54,022 nucleotides of DNA, from the NCBI GenBank assembly GCA_024697405.1, contig JAILFU010000174.1, positions 1 to 54,022 of the forward strand, read 5' to 3'. Shown here in pieces: positions 16,453 to 24,779 of the stretch. The notes beneath the pieces were generated by a model. The model was not told where the DNA came from. It saw nothing but the letters and a program-made list of their open reading frames with translations, and searched no databases. Origin of the DNA: Prevotella sp. (GTDB taxonomy: Bacteria > Bacteroidota > Bacteroidia > Bacteroidales > Bacteroidaceae). Position numbers and translations under genes: made by a program. Each line of letters opens with the position of its first letter. Positions within the stretch are counted from its first letter, which is position 1.

Positions 16453-17054
16453 GGCTTCCGTTGCTCGCCTCTCTTTGGCGCATTGCCCTGCTGTCTGAAA
16501 CCTTGCGGGCCGAAACCTTGCGGGCCAAAACCGGGAACGCCTCCCTGCGGGCCGAAACCCGGAACGCCTCCTTGCGGGCCGAAGCCTTGCGGCCGGAATC
16601 CCTGTCCCCATTGGCCAGCGTTTGATCCTCTGCCCCAGTTCTTCATCGTGCGGCGAAGGAAGCGTTGTTCAGCCTTCAGGATGTCGTACACTTTCGAGGC
16701 AGGCAGCTGCTTGAGGAACTTGCCGTGATAGGTCTGTTGGATGCGCTTCAGCTCAAGCTCTATCTCGTCGCTCTCCTTGATGACTTTCATGCAGCCCTCT
16801 TCATCGGCAGGTTTCGTCTTGGCCAGGTCACGCTGCCGTTCGAAGACCACACGCTGTTTCTCCTGCATCTCCTTGTAGACGGGGAAGAACTTGGCAGCTT
16901 CCTGCGGAGTCAGCTTGGCTTCTTTGGTGATGTAATCCTGAAGCTGGGCCTCAAACCGTTCAGGCGAGAAGCGCTGCTGCTGATGACTGTCGTCCTGAGC
17001 ATAGATGCCTACGGTCAGCACGCCAAGCATGAGAATGGTGATTAGCTTCTTCAT
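16449..17054 (-). CDS. Periplasmic Spy/CpxP-like protein with repeat tail
   Basis: 201 residues: a signal peptide (MKKLITILMLGVLTVGIYA), then a charged helical region of about 120 residues (RFEAQLQDYITKEAKLTPQE, FFPVYKEMQ, EIELELKRIQQTYH, ILKAEQRFLRR) that resembles Spy/CpxP periplasmic chaperones or stress sensors. The last 55 residues are a G/F/P/Q repeat tail built from units such as GFGPQG and GGVPGFGPQ. It lies downstream of a sigma factor and a membrane protein on the same strand, suggesting an envelope-stress module. The resemblance is by pattern only. Confidence 0.65.
   Translation of the reverse strand: MKKLITILMLGVLTVGIYAQDDSHQQQRFSPERFEAQLQDYITKEAKLTPQEAAKFFPVYKEMQEKQRVVFERQRDLAKTKPADEEGCMKVIKESDEIELELKRIQQTYHGKFLKQLPASKVYDILKAEQRFLRRTMKNWGRGSNAGQWGQGFRPQGFGPQGGVPGFGPQGGVPGFGPQGFGPQGFRQQGNAPKRGEQRKP
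16506..16602. repeat. Coding tandem repeats (GFGPQG/GGVPGFGPQ)
   Basis: Imperfect direct repeats with the core GCGGGCCGAAACC, encoding the G/P/Q-rich tail of the Spy-like protein. Unit number could vary between strains through slippage. Confidence 0.7.
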
Positions 17055-17069
17055 AGTCTTTATCCTTTT

Positions 17070-17471
17070 TTACATTTCAGCAAGCAGACAGGCGTATATT
17101 TCCTGATTGTCGAGCATGGCGTAGTCTGCCTCTTCGTCGATGTAGCTGTCGCTGTAGTAGTTAGTGTTTTCCTGCTCCAGCGTGGCCATCTGCCTGAGTC
17201 CCTGTGTGCTGTCGCTCTTGTCGTTGAAGAACATGGCGGCAGTGAATGCTCCGACGCAGAGGCATGCTGCAGCGTAGAGCCAGGGACGCAGCTGCTTGAT
17301 GATGGCAGGTTTCTGCTGCTTCTTCTCTGGCAATTTCAGTTTCAGGGATGTGTTGTCTTCCCCAATCCTCTCCATGACCTGGGCGGTCAGCTGCTCAAAG
17401 TAGCCTTCGGGCACAGTAAACGGGTTCTTCTTGCCTAGTTTGCTGTTGAGATATTTTTCTTCGTTTGTCAT
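17070..17471 (-). CDS. Single-pass membrane protein, possible anti-sigma factor
   Basis: 133 residues: a cytoplasmic part of about 65 residues (KNPFTVPEGYFEQLTAQVMERI), one membrane helix (LYAAACLCVGAFTAAMFF) and a short acidic periplasmic tail. The size, topology and location directly downstream of an ECF sigma gene suggest an anti-sigma factor or regulatory partner. The 'NPF-VPEGYF' start is common in Bacteroidota genes in this position. No zinc-binding anti-sigma motif is visible. Confidence 0.6.
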   Translation of the reverse strand: MTNEEKYLNSKLGKKNPFTVPEGYFEQLTAQVMERIGEDNTSLKLKLPEKKQQKPAIIKQLRPWLYAAACLCVGAFTAAMFFNDKSDSTQGLRQMATLEQENTNYYSDSYIDEEADYAMLDNQEIYACLLAEM

Positions 17472-17517
17472 AGTTTTTGTCCTTTATGCTTTATTGACGC
17501 AAAATGTAGAGAATAGT

Positions 17518-18069
17518 TTAATCGTGCCGGTGGAAAAATTCAGTTATTTTTTTCACAGCGTGGTGATAGGATGCTTTCAGTCCGCCTTCCGATGTGCCGA
17601 GGATGCGGCTGATGTCGCTGTATTTCATTTCATCGTAGTAGCGCAGCTGGAATACGGTGCGCTGAACGTCGGGCAGACTGGCGATGGCTTCCTGCAGTTG
17701 AGCCTCTGTCTCGTCGCCGTCGAAGTAGTCATCAGCCATCAGGCGGGTTGCCAGTCCCAGGTCCTCATCGTCGGTGCTCAGCGTGAGGCGGTTCTTCTGT
17801 CGCCGCGTAAAGTCAAGTGCCTCGTTGATGGCTATTCTTGACAGCCATGTGATGATTTTCGAGTCGCCCTTGAAACTGTCGATGTTGCTCCATGCTTTCA
17901 GCAGGGCGTTCTGTACCACGTCGTTTGAGTCTTCGTGGGTGAGGACGATGCGGCGCACTTGCCAGTATAGTTGCTCACTGTACTGGCGAACCATTGACTC
18001 AAATCCCCTGCGCAGTGTCGCAGGGTTCTTGAGCATGTCTTTGAGTTGCTGGTCGTCGTAAGATTCCAT
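17518..18069 (-). CDS. ECF-type RNA polymerase sigma factor
   Basis: 183 residues. Region 2 (SEQLYWQVRRIVLTHEDSND, then VVQNALLKAWSNIDSFKG, AINEALDFTRR) and region 4 (QEAIASLPDVQRTVFQLRYY, YSDISRILGTSEGGLKASYHHA, a helix-turn-helix) are clear. It probably controls itself, the membrane protein and the Spy-like protein downstream, as ECF systems commonly do; no operator can be pinned down. Confidence 0.92.
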   Translation of the reverse strand: MESYDDQQLKDMLKNPATLRRGFESMVRQYSEQLYWQVRRIVLTHEDSNDVVQNALLKAWSNIDSFKGDSKIITWLSRIAINEALDFTRRQKNRLTLSTDDEDLGLATRLMADDYFDGDETEAQLQEAIASLPDVQRTVFQLRYYDEMKYSDISRILGTSEGGLKASYHHAVKKITEFFHRHD

Positions 18070-18094
18070 TCCTAAAAGCTGTTGACAGGGTTGG

Positions 18095-19618
18095 TCAGGG
18101 GAGGAAAGGCTTGATGGCCTTCAAGATGATCTTGTCATAGCCATAAGGGTCGCCCCATGTGTCCAGCTCTCCGGTCTTGGGGTTAGGATAGCGTGTGTAG
18201 TAGTCAATCACCACAGGTACTTTCGGGTCCACGGCAGTGTTGTTAATCAGGCGTATGGCTCCCCCGTGTGTGCGCTTGTATTCGCGTCCCTGCTCTGTCT
18301 TGGGTTGCAGATCCATGCTGAGGCGCATCTTGTCGAGCAGCCACGGGTCGGCATTGGGCAGCACAAACTCTGCAATCTCGAATGGCCTTTGCAGACGGAC
18401 GCATCCGTGAGAGACGGTGCGTGTATCGCGCTTGAACGCCCCTGGCGATGAAGTGTCGTGCAGATAGACGGCGAACTTGTTAGGGAAGCGGAAGATGATG
18501 CGTCCCAGCGAGTTGCCTGCTCCGCTACGCTGTCTGACGGAATACCGTCCGCTGGCCAGATCGGCTTGCGATAGATGGCCGGGGTTCACCCGCTGTCCGT
18601 TTCTGCCCACCACGTAATAATTGCGTCGTGCGAAGTAGGCCGAGTCGCCGGCATGTCCGCTCACCTCCCCCCGGATGATGCTCTGCGGGATACCCCATTC
18701 AGGATTCACTTCTATCTTGTGAATCTCACTGGAGAGGAGCGGTGTCTTCGTGGCGGGCTTGCCGCAGCAGATACGCATGTTGATGACGCTGTCGGGGCTG
18801 ACGGCCCACACCTGCTGTGCTGCCACATTGACGAAGATGTGGCGCGGGGTCTCCTTTCCGTGTTTCTTGTCGCGCCAGCGCAGGCGTTCCATATTGCACA
18901 ACGTGCGGTTGCGGTCCTCATTGGTCGAGTCGAGTTTCAGCTGGCGTTTCAGCTGCTGGTAGGCGTTGTCGGTGGGTTCCACGGAGTTCAGGAAGTTCAC
19001 CATCGTCTCCTTGTCGGCAAGCTGCTTCATGGCGTAGTCCACAAAGGCGCTGTCAGCCTGCTCGATGTCAATATCAAAGTCGTGAATGCCAAAGAGTTTG
19101 GAGGGAGTGGTGAAACCAAAGCGCTGGCCGATAGTATAGCGCAGGTAGGCTTTTGTCAGCGAGTGCTCCAGCCGGGCCATGCTCAGTGCCATATCCTTTG
19201 CGGAGTCAGGCTGGTGCATTTCTGCCAGATGGGTGTCGATGTCGGCCAGGTTGAACACGTCTTCGCTAAATCCTATGCCGCTGATTTGGCTGTGCATGAT
19301 GCTGTCCAGCGCATCGCAGAGGGCAATCTGGCCGGGCGCACCCATCCATCTCCATTGTCCACCCTCATTGTAGTAGCGTCGGCCCATGCGGTCGGCATAC
19401 AACGAATCATGACCATCAGCCATAATGATGTCCAGATGTTGCTGCGCGTCCAGCAGATGCTGACGGTAAAGCTGTTCCAGTTCCTGTTCAGCCTCGTCCA
19501 CCTCGGCATTGCCGGACTGTTTGCATGCAGAGATGTTTAGAGCGAGGAAAATGCTCGCAAGAATGATTACCGCACGGTGACTTTGCGTACCACCTTGCCA
19601 ACTTTCAGAATGTAGCAC
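18095..19618 (-). CDS. L,D-transpeptidase, YcbB/LdtD type, lipoprotein
   Basis: 507 residues; forms 3-3 cross-links in peptidoglycan or attaches proteins to it. A lipoprotein signal ends LALNISAC (C32). The catalytic YkuD domain holds SHGCVRL with nucleophile C406. The N-terminal 280 residues match the scaffold of large YcbB-like proteins, with the SxxxYxxR-like segment in between. Start GTG 19618 overlaps the end of the upstream gene by 52 bases; no later start would keep the signal peptide. Confidence 0.88.
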   Translation of the reverse strand: MLHSESWQGGTQSHRAVIILASIFLALNISACKQSGNAEVDEAEQELEQLYRQHLLDAQQHLDIIMADGHDSLYADRMGRRYYNEGGQWRWMGAPGQIALCDALDSIMHSQISGIGFSEDVFNLADIDTHLAEMHQPDSAKDMALSMARLEHSLTKAYLRYTIGQRFGFTTPSKLFGIHDFDIDIEQADSAFVDYAMKQLADKETMVNFLNSVEPTDNAYQQLKRQLKLDSTNEDRNRTLCNMERLRWRDKKHGKETPRHIFVNVAAQQVWAVSPDSVINMRICCGKPATKTPLLSSEIHKIEVNPEWGIPQSIIRGEVSGHAGDSAYFARRNYYVVGRNGQRVNPGHLSQADLASGRYSVRQRSGAGNSLGRIIFRFPNKFAVYLHDTSSPGAFKRDTRTVSHGCVRLQRPFEIAEFVLPNADPWLLDKMRLSMDLQPKTEQGREYKRTHGGAIRLINNTAVDPKVPVVIDYYTRYPNPKTGELDTWGDPYGYDKIILKAIKPFLP

Positions 19619-19884
19619 CCTTTAGGCAGATTTAGTTCAATACGTTGGGCCGGACCCTCGATTTTGTAGGATGCGACCGCTCTTCCTGTCAGCGACACCA
19701 CTTCAAGGTTCATGCCGCTGGCGTTCTGCACGCTGACAGTGTTGCCTTCAACACTGATGGTAGGAGCCTGTTCGTCCACCTGCTCAGCCACACCCATTTC
19801 CATCACCATGTTGGCAGCTAAAGCCGGGGTGGTGAAAGACAGCAATGCAATACCCGCCAATATGAACAATTTCTTTTTAATCAT
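19567..19884 (-). CDS. Small secreted protein resembling a T9SS C-terminal domain
   Basis: 105 residues: a signal peptide (MIKKKLFILAGIALLSFTTPALAA), a short linker and a 65-residue beta domain ending VSLTGRAVASYKI...LPKGCYILKVGKVVRKVTVR. This is the pattern of type IX secretion sorting domains (Por_Secre_tail), or DUF3244, but there is no cargo domain in front. It has its own promoter, and its last 52 bases overlap the L,D-transpeptidase gene. It could be a free-standing sorting-domain-like protein or a remnant of a larger secreted protein. Confidence 0.65.
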   Translation of the reverse strand: MIKKKLFILAGIALLSFTTPALAANMVMEMGVAEQVDEQAPTISVEGNTVSVQNASGMNLEVVSLTGRAVASYKIEGPAQRIELNLPKGCYILKVGKVVRKVTVR

Positions 19885-19909
19885 GCACGATAGTTTTGTA
19901 ATTACCCTG

Positions 19910-19941
19910 CAAAAATAGTAAAAATATTCTTTACTGCCAAA
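19910..19941 (-). promoter_or_regulatory. Promoter of the small secreted protein / L,D-transpeptidase pair
   Basis: On the minus strand TTTG (19941-19938), a 20-base spacer and TATTTTTG (19917-19910), 25 bases before the ATG at 19884. Confidence 0.7.
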
Positions 19942-19963
19942 TAAAAAGCAAGAAAATTAGCAT

Positions 19964-20881
19964 TTAGATGTCGAAAACCTTCATTTCATCGGTCAAAAAG
20001 CTGTTTGGAAAGACTTCGCGGGCCTCCTTCAGCAGTATGCTCTCATCGGAATAGCGTGCGCTGTAGTGCCCCAGCAGGAGCTTGCCCGCCTGAGCGTCGC
20101 GCGCCACAGTTGCAGCCTGTGCCGCCGTGGAGTGACAGTATTTCTCTGCGCTGCTGAGCTTGTCCTGGGCGTATGTGCTCTCATGGTAAAGTGTATTGAC
20201 GCCTCTGACCATCTCGTGCAGGCCGGGCATGTAACGTGTGTCCGAACAGTAGGCATAGCTTCGTGGCGGGTCGGCGGGAGTCACCAGCTGCTGATGTTTT
20301 ATCACCGTGCCGTCGGGAAGCGTATAGTCTTGTCCGGCCTTGATGTTGTTGATTTGCGACACGGGAATGCCATACATGTCAATCATGTCGCGGCGAATGT
20401 GGGGCAGGCCGGGCTTCTCACGGAACAGGTATCCTGCGCAGGGCATGCGGTGCTCCAGGGGAATGGTTTCCACGGTGAGGGAGTTGTCTTCAAACACAAC
20501 CTGCTGAACGCTGGTGTCAACAGGGTGGAAGAATACTTCGTAGCCGATGTCGTAGTTGAAGAACATGTCGAGCTGGGCTTTCAGCATGGGTTCCAGTTGG
20601 GCGGGGGCGTAGATGTGGAGGCCAGCATGACGTCCCAGCAGGCCGAAGGTGCTGATAAGGCCGATGAGGCCGAAGCAGTGGTCGCCGTGGAGATGAGTGA
20701 TGAAGATATGTCCCAGCTTTTCGAACGACAGCGACGAGCGCCGCAATTGCAGCTGGGCACCTTCTCCGCAGTCAATCATGTAGAGCTTGCCCCTGCATTC
20801 CACCACCTGCATGGACGAGAAATGGCGTATAGTGGGCAGCGCACTGCCGCATCCCAAGATGTGAACGCGAAAGGTTTCCAT
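19964..20881 (-). CDS. rnz: Ribonuclease Z
   Basis: 305 residues; removes the 3' trailer of tRNA precursors. A metallo-beta-lactamase fold with the zinc motif THLHGDH at 62-68, preceded by MIDCGEGAQLQL, with later VNTLYHESTY (the second Asp/Glu-rich motif) and LLGHYSARY, all typical of the RNase Z short form. It begins one base after the stop of the upstream lipoprotein gene. Confidence 0.94.
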   Translation of the reverse strand: METFRVHILGCGSALPTIRHFSSMQVVECRGKLYMIDCGEGAQLQLRRSSLSFEKLGHIFITHLHGDHCFGLIGLISTFGLLGRHAGLHIYAPAQLEPMLKAQLDMFFNYDIGYEVFFHPVDTSVQQVVFEDNSLTVETIPLEHRMPCAGYLFREKPGLPHIRRDMIDMYGIPVSQINNIKAGQDYTLPDGTVIKHQQLVTPADPPRSYAYCSDTRYMPGLHEMVRGVNTLYHESTYAQDKLSSAEKYCHSTAAQAATVARDAQAGKLLLGHYSARYSDESILLKEAREVFPNSFLTDEMKVFDI

Positions 20882-21574
20882 TTAGAAGAGATTATAGCCG
20901 TCGTCAGTGTCGTAGTCCAATTCATAGTCGGGAACAGACTCCTGCTCAGCCTTGTATCGTCCGTATTCGAAAGAGTCGTCGGGGTCTTCGATGTTCTGCA
21001 GGTAGAGCGAGTCGAGGGTCATCCTGAGAATCTCGTATGTCTGCGTCTCAAAAATGTCCGTGCCTTCGCGGGTGGTAGTCAGCTGAAGGTGGCCGTTGAT
21101 GATGTTCCACGACTTGTAGACGATGTCGCCCTGCTGTTCGTAGTTCTCCGCTTCCCCGCCGTCTTTCAGGATGATGCCCGACGGCGTGCTGCCGTCGAAG
21201 GGGCTGGGCATGACCCACTTGCCCAGCAGGTGGTTCTTGTTGATGGTCATCAGTGCCTTGTTGTGGTCGATGTCCGGCAACACATACAGCTCGTCGCCGC
21301 GCTGATATCCGTTCATCACCTTGCCTTTCTTGCGGGCGTCCTTCACGTCAATGTAGAGTGTGTCGTCGGTCGATGTAATCAGTTGCAGCTTGTCTTGCGT
21401 TGACATTGCGCCGCAGAAACCATAGATTACGGAGTCTACCTCGACCTGAGCATCGGGCGGAGCCTCATAGCCCACTTTCAAAGGTGCTCTCATGTCGCAT
21501 CCTGCCACAAAGAGTATTGAGCAAAATGCCACGCTAACAGATAAAGGATAACTAATAAATGATATACGCCTCAT
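20882..21574 (-). CDS. Lipocalin-like lipoprotein
   Basis: 230 residues from the ATG at 21574 (a TTG 12 bases upstream is less likely). The signal ends ILFVAGC (C26). The middle contains LLGKWVMPSPFDGSTPSGIILKDGG, resembling the GxW strand of lipocalin-like proteins of Bacteroidales, and the C-terminus is acidic (YELDYDTDDGYNLF). It is directly followed by rnz on the same strand. A 7-bp palindrome lies in its coding sequence at 21179-21197. Function unknown. Confidence 0.6.
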   Translation of the reverse strand: MRRISFISYPLSVSVAFCSILFVAGCDMRAPLKVGYEAPPDAQVEVDSVIYGFCGAMSTQDKLQLITSTDDTLYIDVKDARKKGKVMNGYQRGDELYVLPDIDHNKALMTINKNHLLGKWVMPSPFDGSTPSGIILKDGGEAENYEQQGDIVYKSWNIINGHLQLTTTREGTDIFETQTYEILRMTLDSLYLQNIEDPDDSFEYGRYKAEQESVPDYELDYDTDDGYNLF

Positions 21575-21616
21575 ATATGATAACAATTTTTTTTTAAATA
21601 CTTCAATTCCTAACTC

Positions 21617-22510
21617 CTAGCTCTTCATCGCTCTCTTCGCCTCGTTCCACAGCTCGTCCATCTCTTCCAGCGTCATTTCTGTCAGTGGCTTTCCGGCTCT
21701 TATGCTGTGTTGCTCAATATAGTTGAATCGGCTGATGAACTTGTTGTTCGTGCGCTCCAGGGCATTGTCTGGGTTTAGCTTGTAGAGTCGCGCTGCATTG
21801 ATGACCGAAAAGAGGAAGTCACCCAGTTCGTTGGTCGATGCCTCCTTGTCTTCCCGCTTCAGTTCTGCCTCCAGTTCGTCGAGCTCCTCGCGCACTTTGT
21901 CCCAAACATCCTCTCTCTTCTGCCAGTCGAAGCCCACGTTGCGCGCCTTGTCTTGTATGCGATATGCCTTGATGAGCGAGGGCAATGCTGCTGGCACGCC
22001 GCCCAGCACCGTCTTGTTGCCGTCTTTCTCCTTCAGCTTGATCTGCTCCCAGTTCTGCAGCACCTGCTCGGCGGTCTTTGCGCTGGAGAATGCCGCAGTC
22101 TCGGAGTTCCCCGTGTTTCCGCTTTGTTCGGCGCTTGCCGCTAGCTCTTCCAGCGTTTTCGGACAGTCCTGGCCCACCTGACTCTGCGGATAGATGTGTG
22201 GGTGGCGGAAGATGAGCTTGTCGGCCTGCTGGCGCAGCACGTCGTAGATGTCGAAGTCGCCCTGCTCCTGTGCTATCCTGGCATAGAAGCAGAGGTGCAT
22301 CATCACGTCGCCCAGCTCCTTCATCGTGTCGTGCCGGTCGCCCCGGGCAAGTGCATCGCATAGCTCGTAGGTCTCTTCAATAGTGTTCGGGCGCAGGCTC
22401 TCGTTGGTCTGCTTTCTGTCCCACGGACATTTCTCCCGCAGCTGGTCGAGCACATCCAGCAGTCGCCCGAAAGCTTGCATCTGTTCTTCGCGTGTATGCA
22501 TGGTTTGCAT
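21617..22510 (-). CDS. mazG: Nucleoside triphosphate pyrophosphohydrolase
   Basis: 297 residues; hydrolyses NTPs to NMPs, cleaning abnormal nucleotides. Two MazG domains are seen: the first with LREKCPWDRKQT, then ETYELCDAL and KELGDVMMHLCF (EExxE...D metal motif), the second with LDELEAELKR and NELGDFLFSVINAARL. A linker of about 25 residues (AASAEQSGNTGNSETAAFSS) between them is longer than in E. coli MazG. It has its own promoter and leads into the lipoprotein and rnz genes. Confidence 0.95.
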   Translation of the reverse strand: MQTMHTREEQMQAFGRLLDVLDQLREKCPWDRKQTNESLRPNTIEETYELCDALARGDRHDTMKELGDVMMHLCFYARIAQEQGDFDIYDVLRQQADKLIFRHPHIYPQSQVGQDCPKTLEELAASAEQSGNTGNSETAAFSSAKTAEQVLQNWEQIKLKEKDGNKTVLGGVPAALPSLIKAYRIQDKARNVGFDWQKREDVWDKVREELDELEAELKREDKEASTNELGDFLFSVINAARLYKLNPDNALERTNNKFISRFNYIEQHSIRAGKPLTEMTLEEMDELWNEAKRAMKS

Positions 22511-22536
22511 CGTTCTTATTGTTTATTTGCCGACTG

Positions 22537-22568
22537 CAAAGTTACTAACAATTTCCTTAACCACCAAA
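22537..22568 (-). promoter_or_regulatory. Promoter of mazG
   Basis: On the minus strand TTTG (22568-22565), a 20-base spacer and TAACTTTG (22544-22537), 27 bases before the ATG at 22510. Confidence 0.75.
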
Positions 22569-22633
22569 CTTTCCAGCGTAAATATTTACAGGCATTAGGC
22601 CGGAACAGCGCAAAACTATTTCGTCTGCCGATG

Positions 22634-24034
22634 TCACTTCACCATGATTTTCTTCCCTTCACGGATGTACAAGCCCGGTTGAGGCGTACCCTGAATGGGA
22701 CGGCCCAGCAAGTCGTAGAGGGTGGAGGTAGAAGGGCGGCTGACGGATGTCTCGCTGATGCTTGCCGGGATGTCGGTCGGCGTGCCGTCGGTCATCTGGC
22801 CAATGAAGTAGATGAGGCCCGACGACTTTTCACTGATGACATAAAGGAATGGGCGGTTGGCGTGGAAGGTGTATACGGGCGGGTCGAACACGATTGTTCC
22901 CCCACTGATGGTTTGGGCACTGGTACCCTCCTCGTCAACTTTCAGCCGGACATCCTGCTTCAACATATATAAATATGTGTTTTGACTGCAGAACAAGGGG
23001 AACTCGGCAAGGCCTGCGTCGAAAGCACGTTTTATGCCCAGTGCCTGCACCGCATCGTTGAGCGGCAGGCTTGTCGTCTGGTCCATCTGTGGCAACTTCA
23101 CGTCGACCTCATTCACCTCCATCTGCCTGTAGCGGTCGTCCCACTGGCCACTTTCCAGCAGAGTGAGCACTTCGCCGATAGTCTTGTCCTCGCGGGGAAG
23201 GAAGACGGTCATGCAGAACGACTCGTTGCCATAGGGCAGGCGCAGTGCCTGACAGGTGGCATCCTCCTTGTAGAAGACCCTCTTATGCTGGTACATCATC
23301 GGCAGCGTCATGCCTGTGCTGCCAAAAGCCTCCTTCTTGGTTTTTGCCGGGTCGAACTTCAGCGTCCATGTGCCCTTGAAGTAGACGGCATTCAGCAGAT
23401 AGCTGACGGCCGAGGGGGATAACGACTCCAGCACACTGGGAATCATCCCGTTGGTATGGCTGCTGCCCCACCGGTTGATGGCGGCGAGCGTCTGTCCGTC
23501 GGAGAAGTTGCGGCTCTCCGCCGTGGCATCGAAATAGTCGGCAGCCGTCTTCTTGAAGTCGGGCAACAGCTGGGAAGGCTGGTTCACCCATACGCTGCTT
23601 GCCAGCGGCATGCTTGCCAGCGGGTCGAGCGTATTACCCTTGGTGAGCTGCTTGCGGCAGAAGGCGTTCACTGCGTCCAGGCTCACGTTGCCAAAGCCCA
23701 GCGCCTGGCTTATTTCCTGACGCGTCTGTCCGGCAGTACCGTTGTTCAGCATGCTCAGCGCGAAGGTTACGCCCAACGGCGACAGTACCTGACTGTCATC
23801 GCCCCTTGTCTGCCGGAACAGGTGGAAGGCAAAGCCGTTGGCCTGCGTCGTCAGCTGTCGCTCCTCCTCGGAGGTCAGCTCGTAGGCCTGGGCAGCGGCT
23901 TTAATGTCGGAGGAGTTCGCTGAGTATTCATTCGTGCTGTCGGCATCTGCATCCAATGGTGACAGGTTTACCAATAGCAATAAGAACAAGCAACGGCTTC
24001 CCTGGCAGAATTTAGAAGAAAGAAAATGTTTCAT
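22634..24034 (-). CDS. Secreted serpin with T9SS-like C-terminal tail
   Basis: 466 residues from the ATG at 24034 (signal region MKHFLSSKFCQGSRCLFLLLLV); an in-frame TTG at 24061 is less likely. The full serpin fold is present: SPLGVTFALSML, LLNAVYFKGTW, VDVKLPQMD and NRPFLYVI. The reactive-centre loop, from hinge VDEEGTSAQTI to HANRPF, has the same length as in alpha-1-antitrypsin and small hinge residues, so it could be inhibitory; counting places P1 near the VFD|PP stretch. After residue 430 a TLYDLLGRPIQ...GLYIREGKKIMVK tail looks like a short type IX sorting domain. It probably protects the cell from host or competitor serine proteases. Confidence 0.88.
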   Translation of the reverse strand: MKHFLSSKFCQGSRCLFLLLLVNLSPLDADADSTNEYSANSSDIKAAAQAYELTSEEERQLTTQANGFAFHLFRQTRGDDSQVLSPLGVTFALSMLNNGTAGQTRQEISQALGFGNVSLDAVNAFCRKQLTKGNTLDPLASMPLASSVWVNQPSQLLPDFKKTAADYFDATAESRNFSDGQTLAAINRWGSSHTNGMIPSVLESLSPSAVSYLLNAVYFKGTWTLKFDPAKTKKEAFGSTGMTLPMMYQHKRVFYKEDATCQALRLPYGNESFCMTVFLPREDKTIGEVLTLLESGQWDDRYRQMEVNEVDVKLPQMDQTTSLPLNDAVQALGIKRAFDAGLAEFPLFCSQNTYLYMLKQDVRLKVDEEGTSAQTISGGTIVFDPPVYTFHANRPFLYVISEKSSGLIYFIGQMTDGTPTDIPASISETSVSRPSTSTLYDLLGRPIQGTPQPGLYIREGKKIMVK

Positions 24035-24525
24035 ACCATTTAAAATATTGTTTAGCATCAAAATTTGGAGTAGTTGGCAACGACGATTTTTCGGCTGTTT
24101 TACTTATCGCTATCAGCTATCCCTCAGTGTAAGCGGTCTTCTCTGACTGCTTCAGGGCCTTGGAGATATCGGGAACTTCAACCTCGGATGAAGACGTTTT
24201 CCTCTCATGGCATCATCATTGATACTCACCGTGCAAAAATACGCATTATTTTCCGAACAGCCAAATTTTCCACGGAAAAAGTGGAGAGCGTGAGATGGAA
24301 ACGTGCCCCATTAGTTACATCATTATGAAACTTCGAAACTCTGCAACCCTGCACTTGTAATGAATAAGCAGCAGATTTCCAAATAGTTGCTGGTAGTACA
24401 CTTGGTGACAAACCCTGCACTAGACATCGCATCTTTTCCGGCATTCTCATGTCGTACTGAGTGAAGGATGAGACCGAAGAAAAGTCCCAAGGCTTGGGAC
24501 AAAAAAATACTGGCAGTATTTTTTC

Positions 24526-24588
24526 AAACGGCGTTCGTATTTTTCCAAACGGCGTTCGTATTTTTCCAAATGGAGGCAGTATTTGGGG
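24526..24588 (+). repeat. 21-bp tandem repeat array, 3 units
   Basis: Units at 24526, 24547 and 24568. The first two are identical and match unit 1 at 339; the third is diverged (AAATGGAGGCAG...). A partial unit ending GGCAGTATTTTTTC precedes them. Same orientation as the arrays at 339-464 and 46566-46710. Confidence 0.85.
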
Positions 24589-24723
24589 AAAAGGATATTG
24601 AACACAGAGAATGCAGGGTTGCATAGTTTTTTCGGAAAAAGCATATTATATATGACGGACAAACAAGGAGTGAAGTCTGCACTGTTAAAATGGGCAAACA
24701 TCCGTTAATTTCGTGTGAACGCA

Positions 24724-24754
24724 TTGCCAGCCTGCAAGAGGTGGGCTACCTTTG
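24724..24754 (+). promoter_or_regulatory. Promoter of the VirE-type gene
   Basis: TTG at 24724-24726, 20-base spacer, TACCTTTG at 24747-24754, 25 bases before the ATG at 24780. Confidence 0.7.
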
Positions 24755-24779
24755 CCGAAAAACAATAAACCCTTAACCT

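Larger units (their letters stand above)
24062..24779. other. Gene-free repeat-containing intergenic region 2
   Basis: About 720 bases between divergent serpin and VirE-type genes, with no credible gene. It holds a short palindrome (GTCCCAAG/CTTGGGAC, 24484-24500, not followed by a T-run on either strand), the second 21-bp repeat array (24526-24588) and the promoter of the next gene. TGTAGCTACA motifs, present in the other two repeat regions, are absent here. Confidence 0.65.

Noticed and set aside
21179..21197. A 7-bp palindrome (CGACGGC, GCCGTCG, 5-base loop) in the lipocalin-like gene as another family B element.
   Set aside because: The loop GTGCT and closing pairs do not match the GGAAA core; a single 7-bp stem can arise by chance in GC-rich coding DNA.
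24484..24500. The GTCCCAAG/CTTGGGAC palindrome as an intrinsic terminator.
   Set aside because: It is followed by A-rich sequence on the plus strand and lacks a downstream T-run on either strand; the loop would be very tight.
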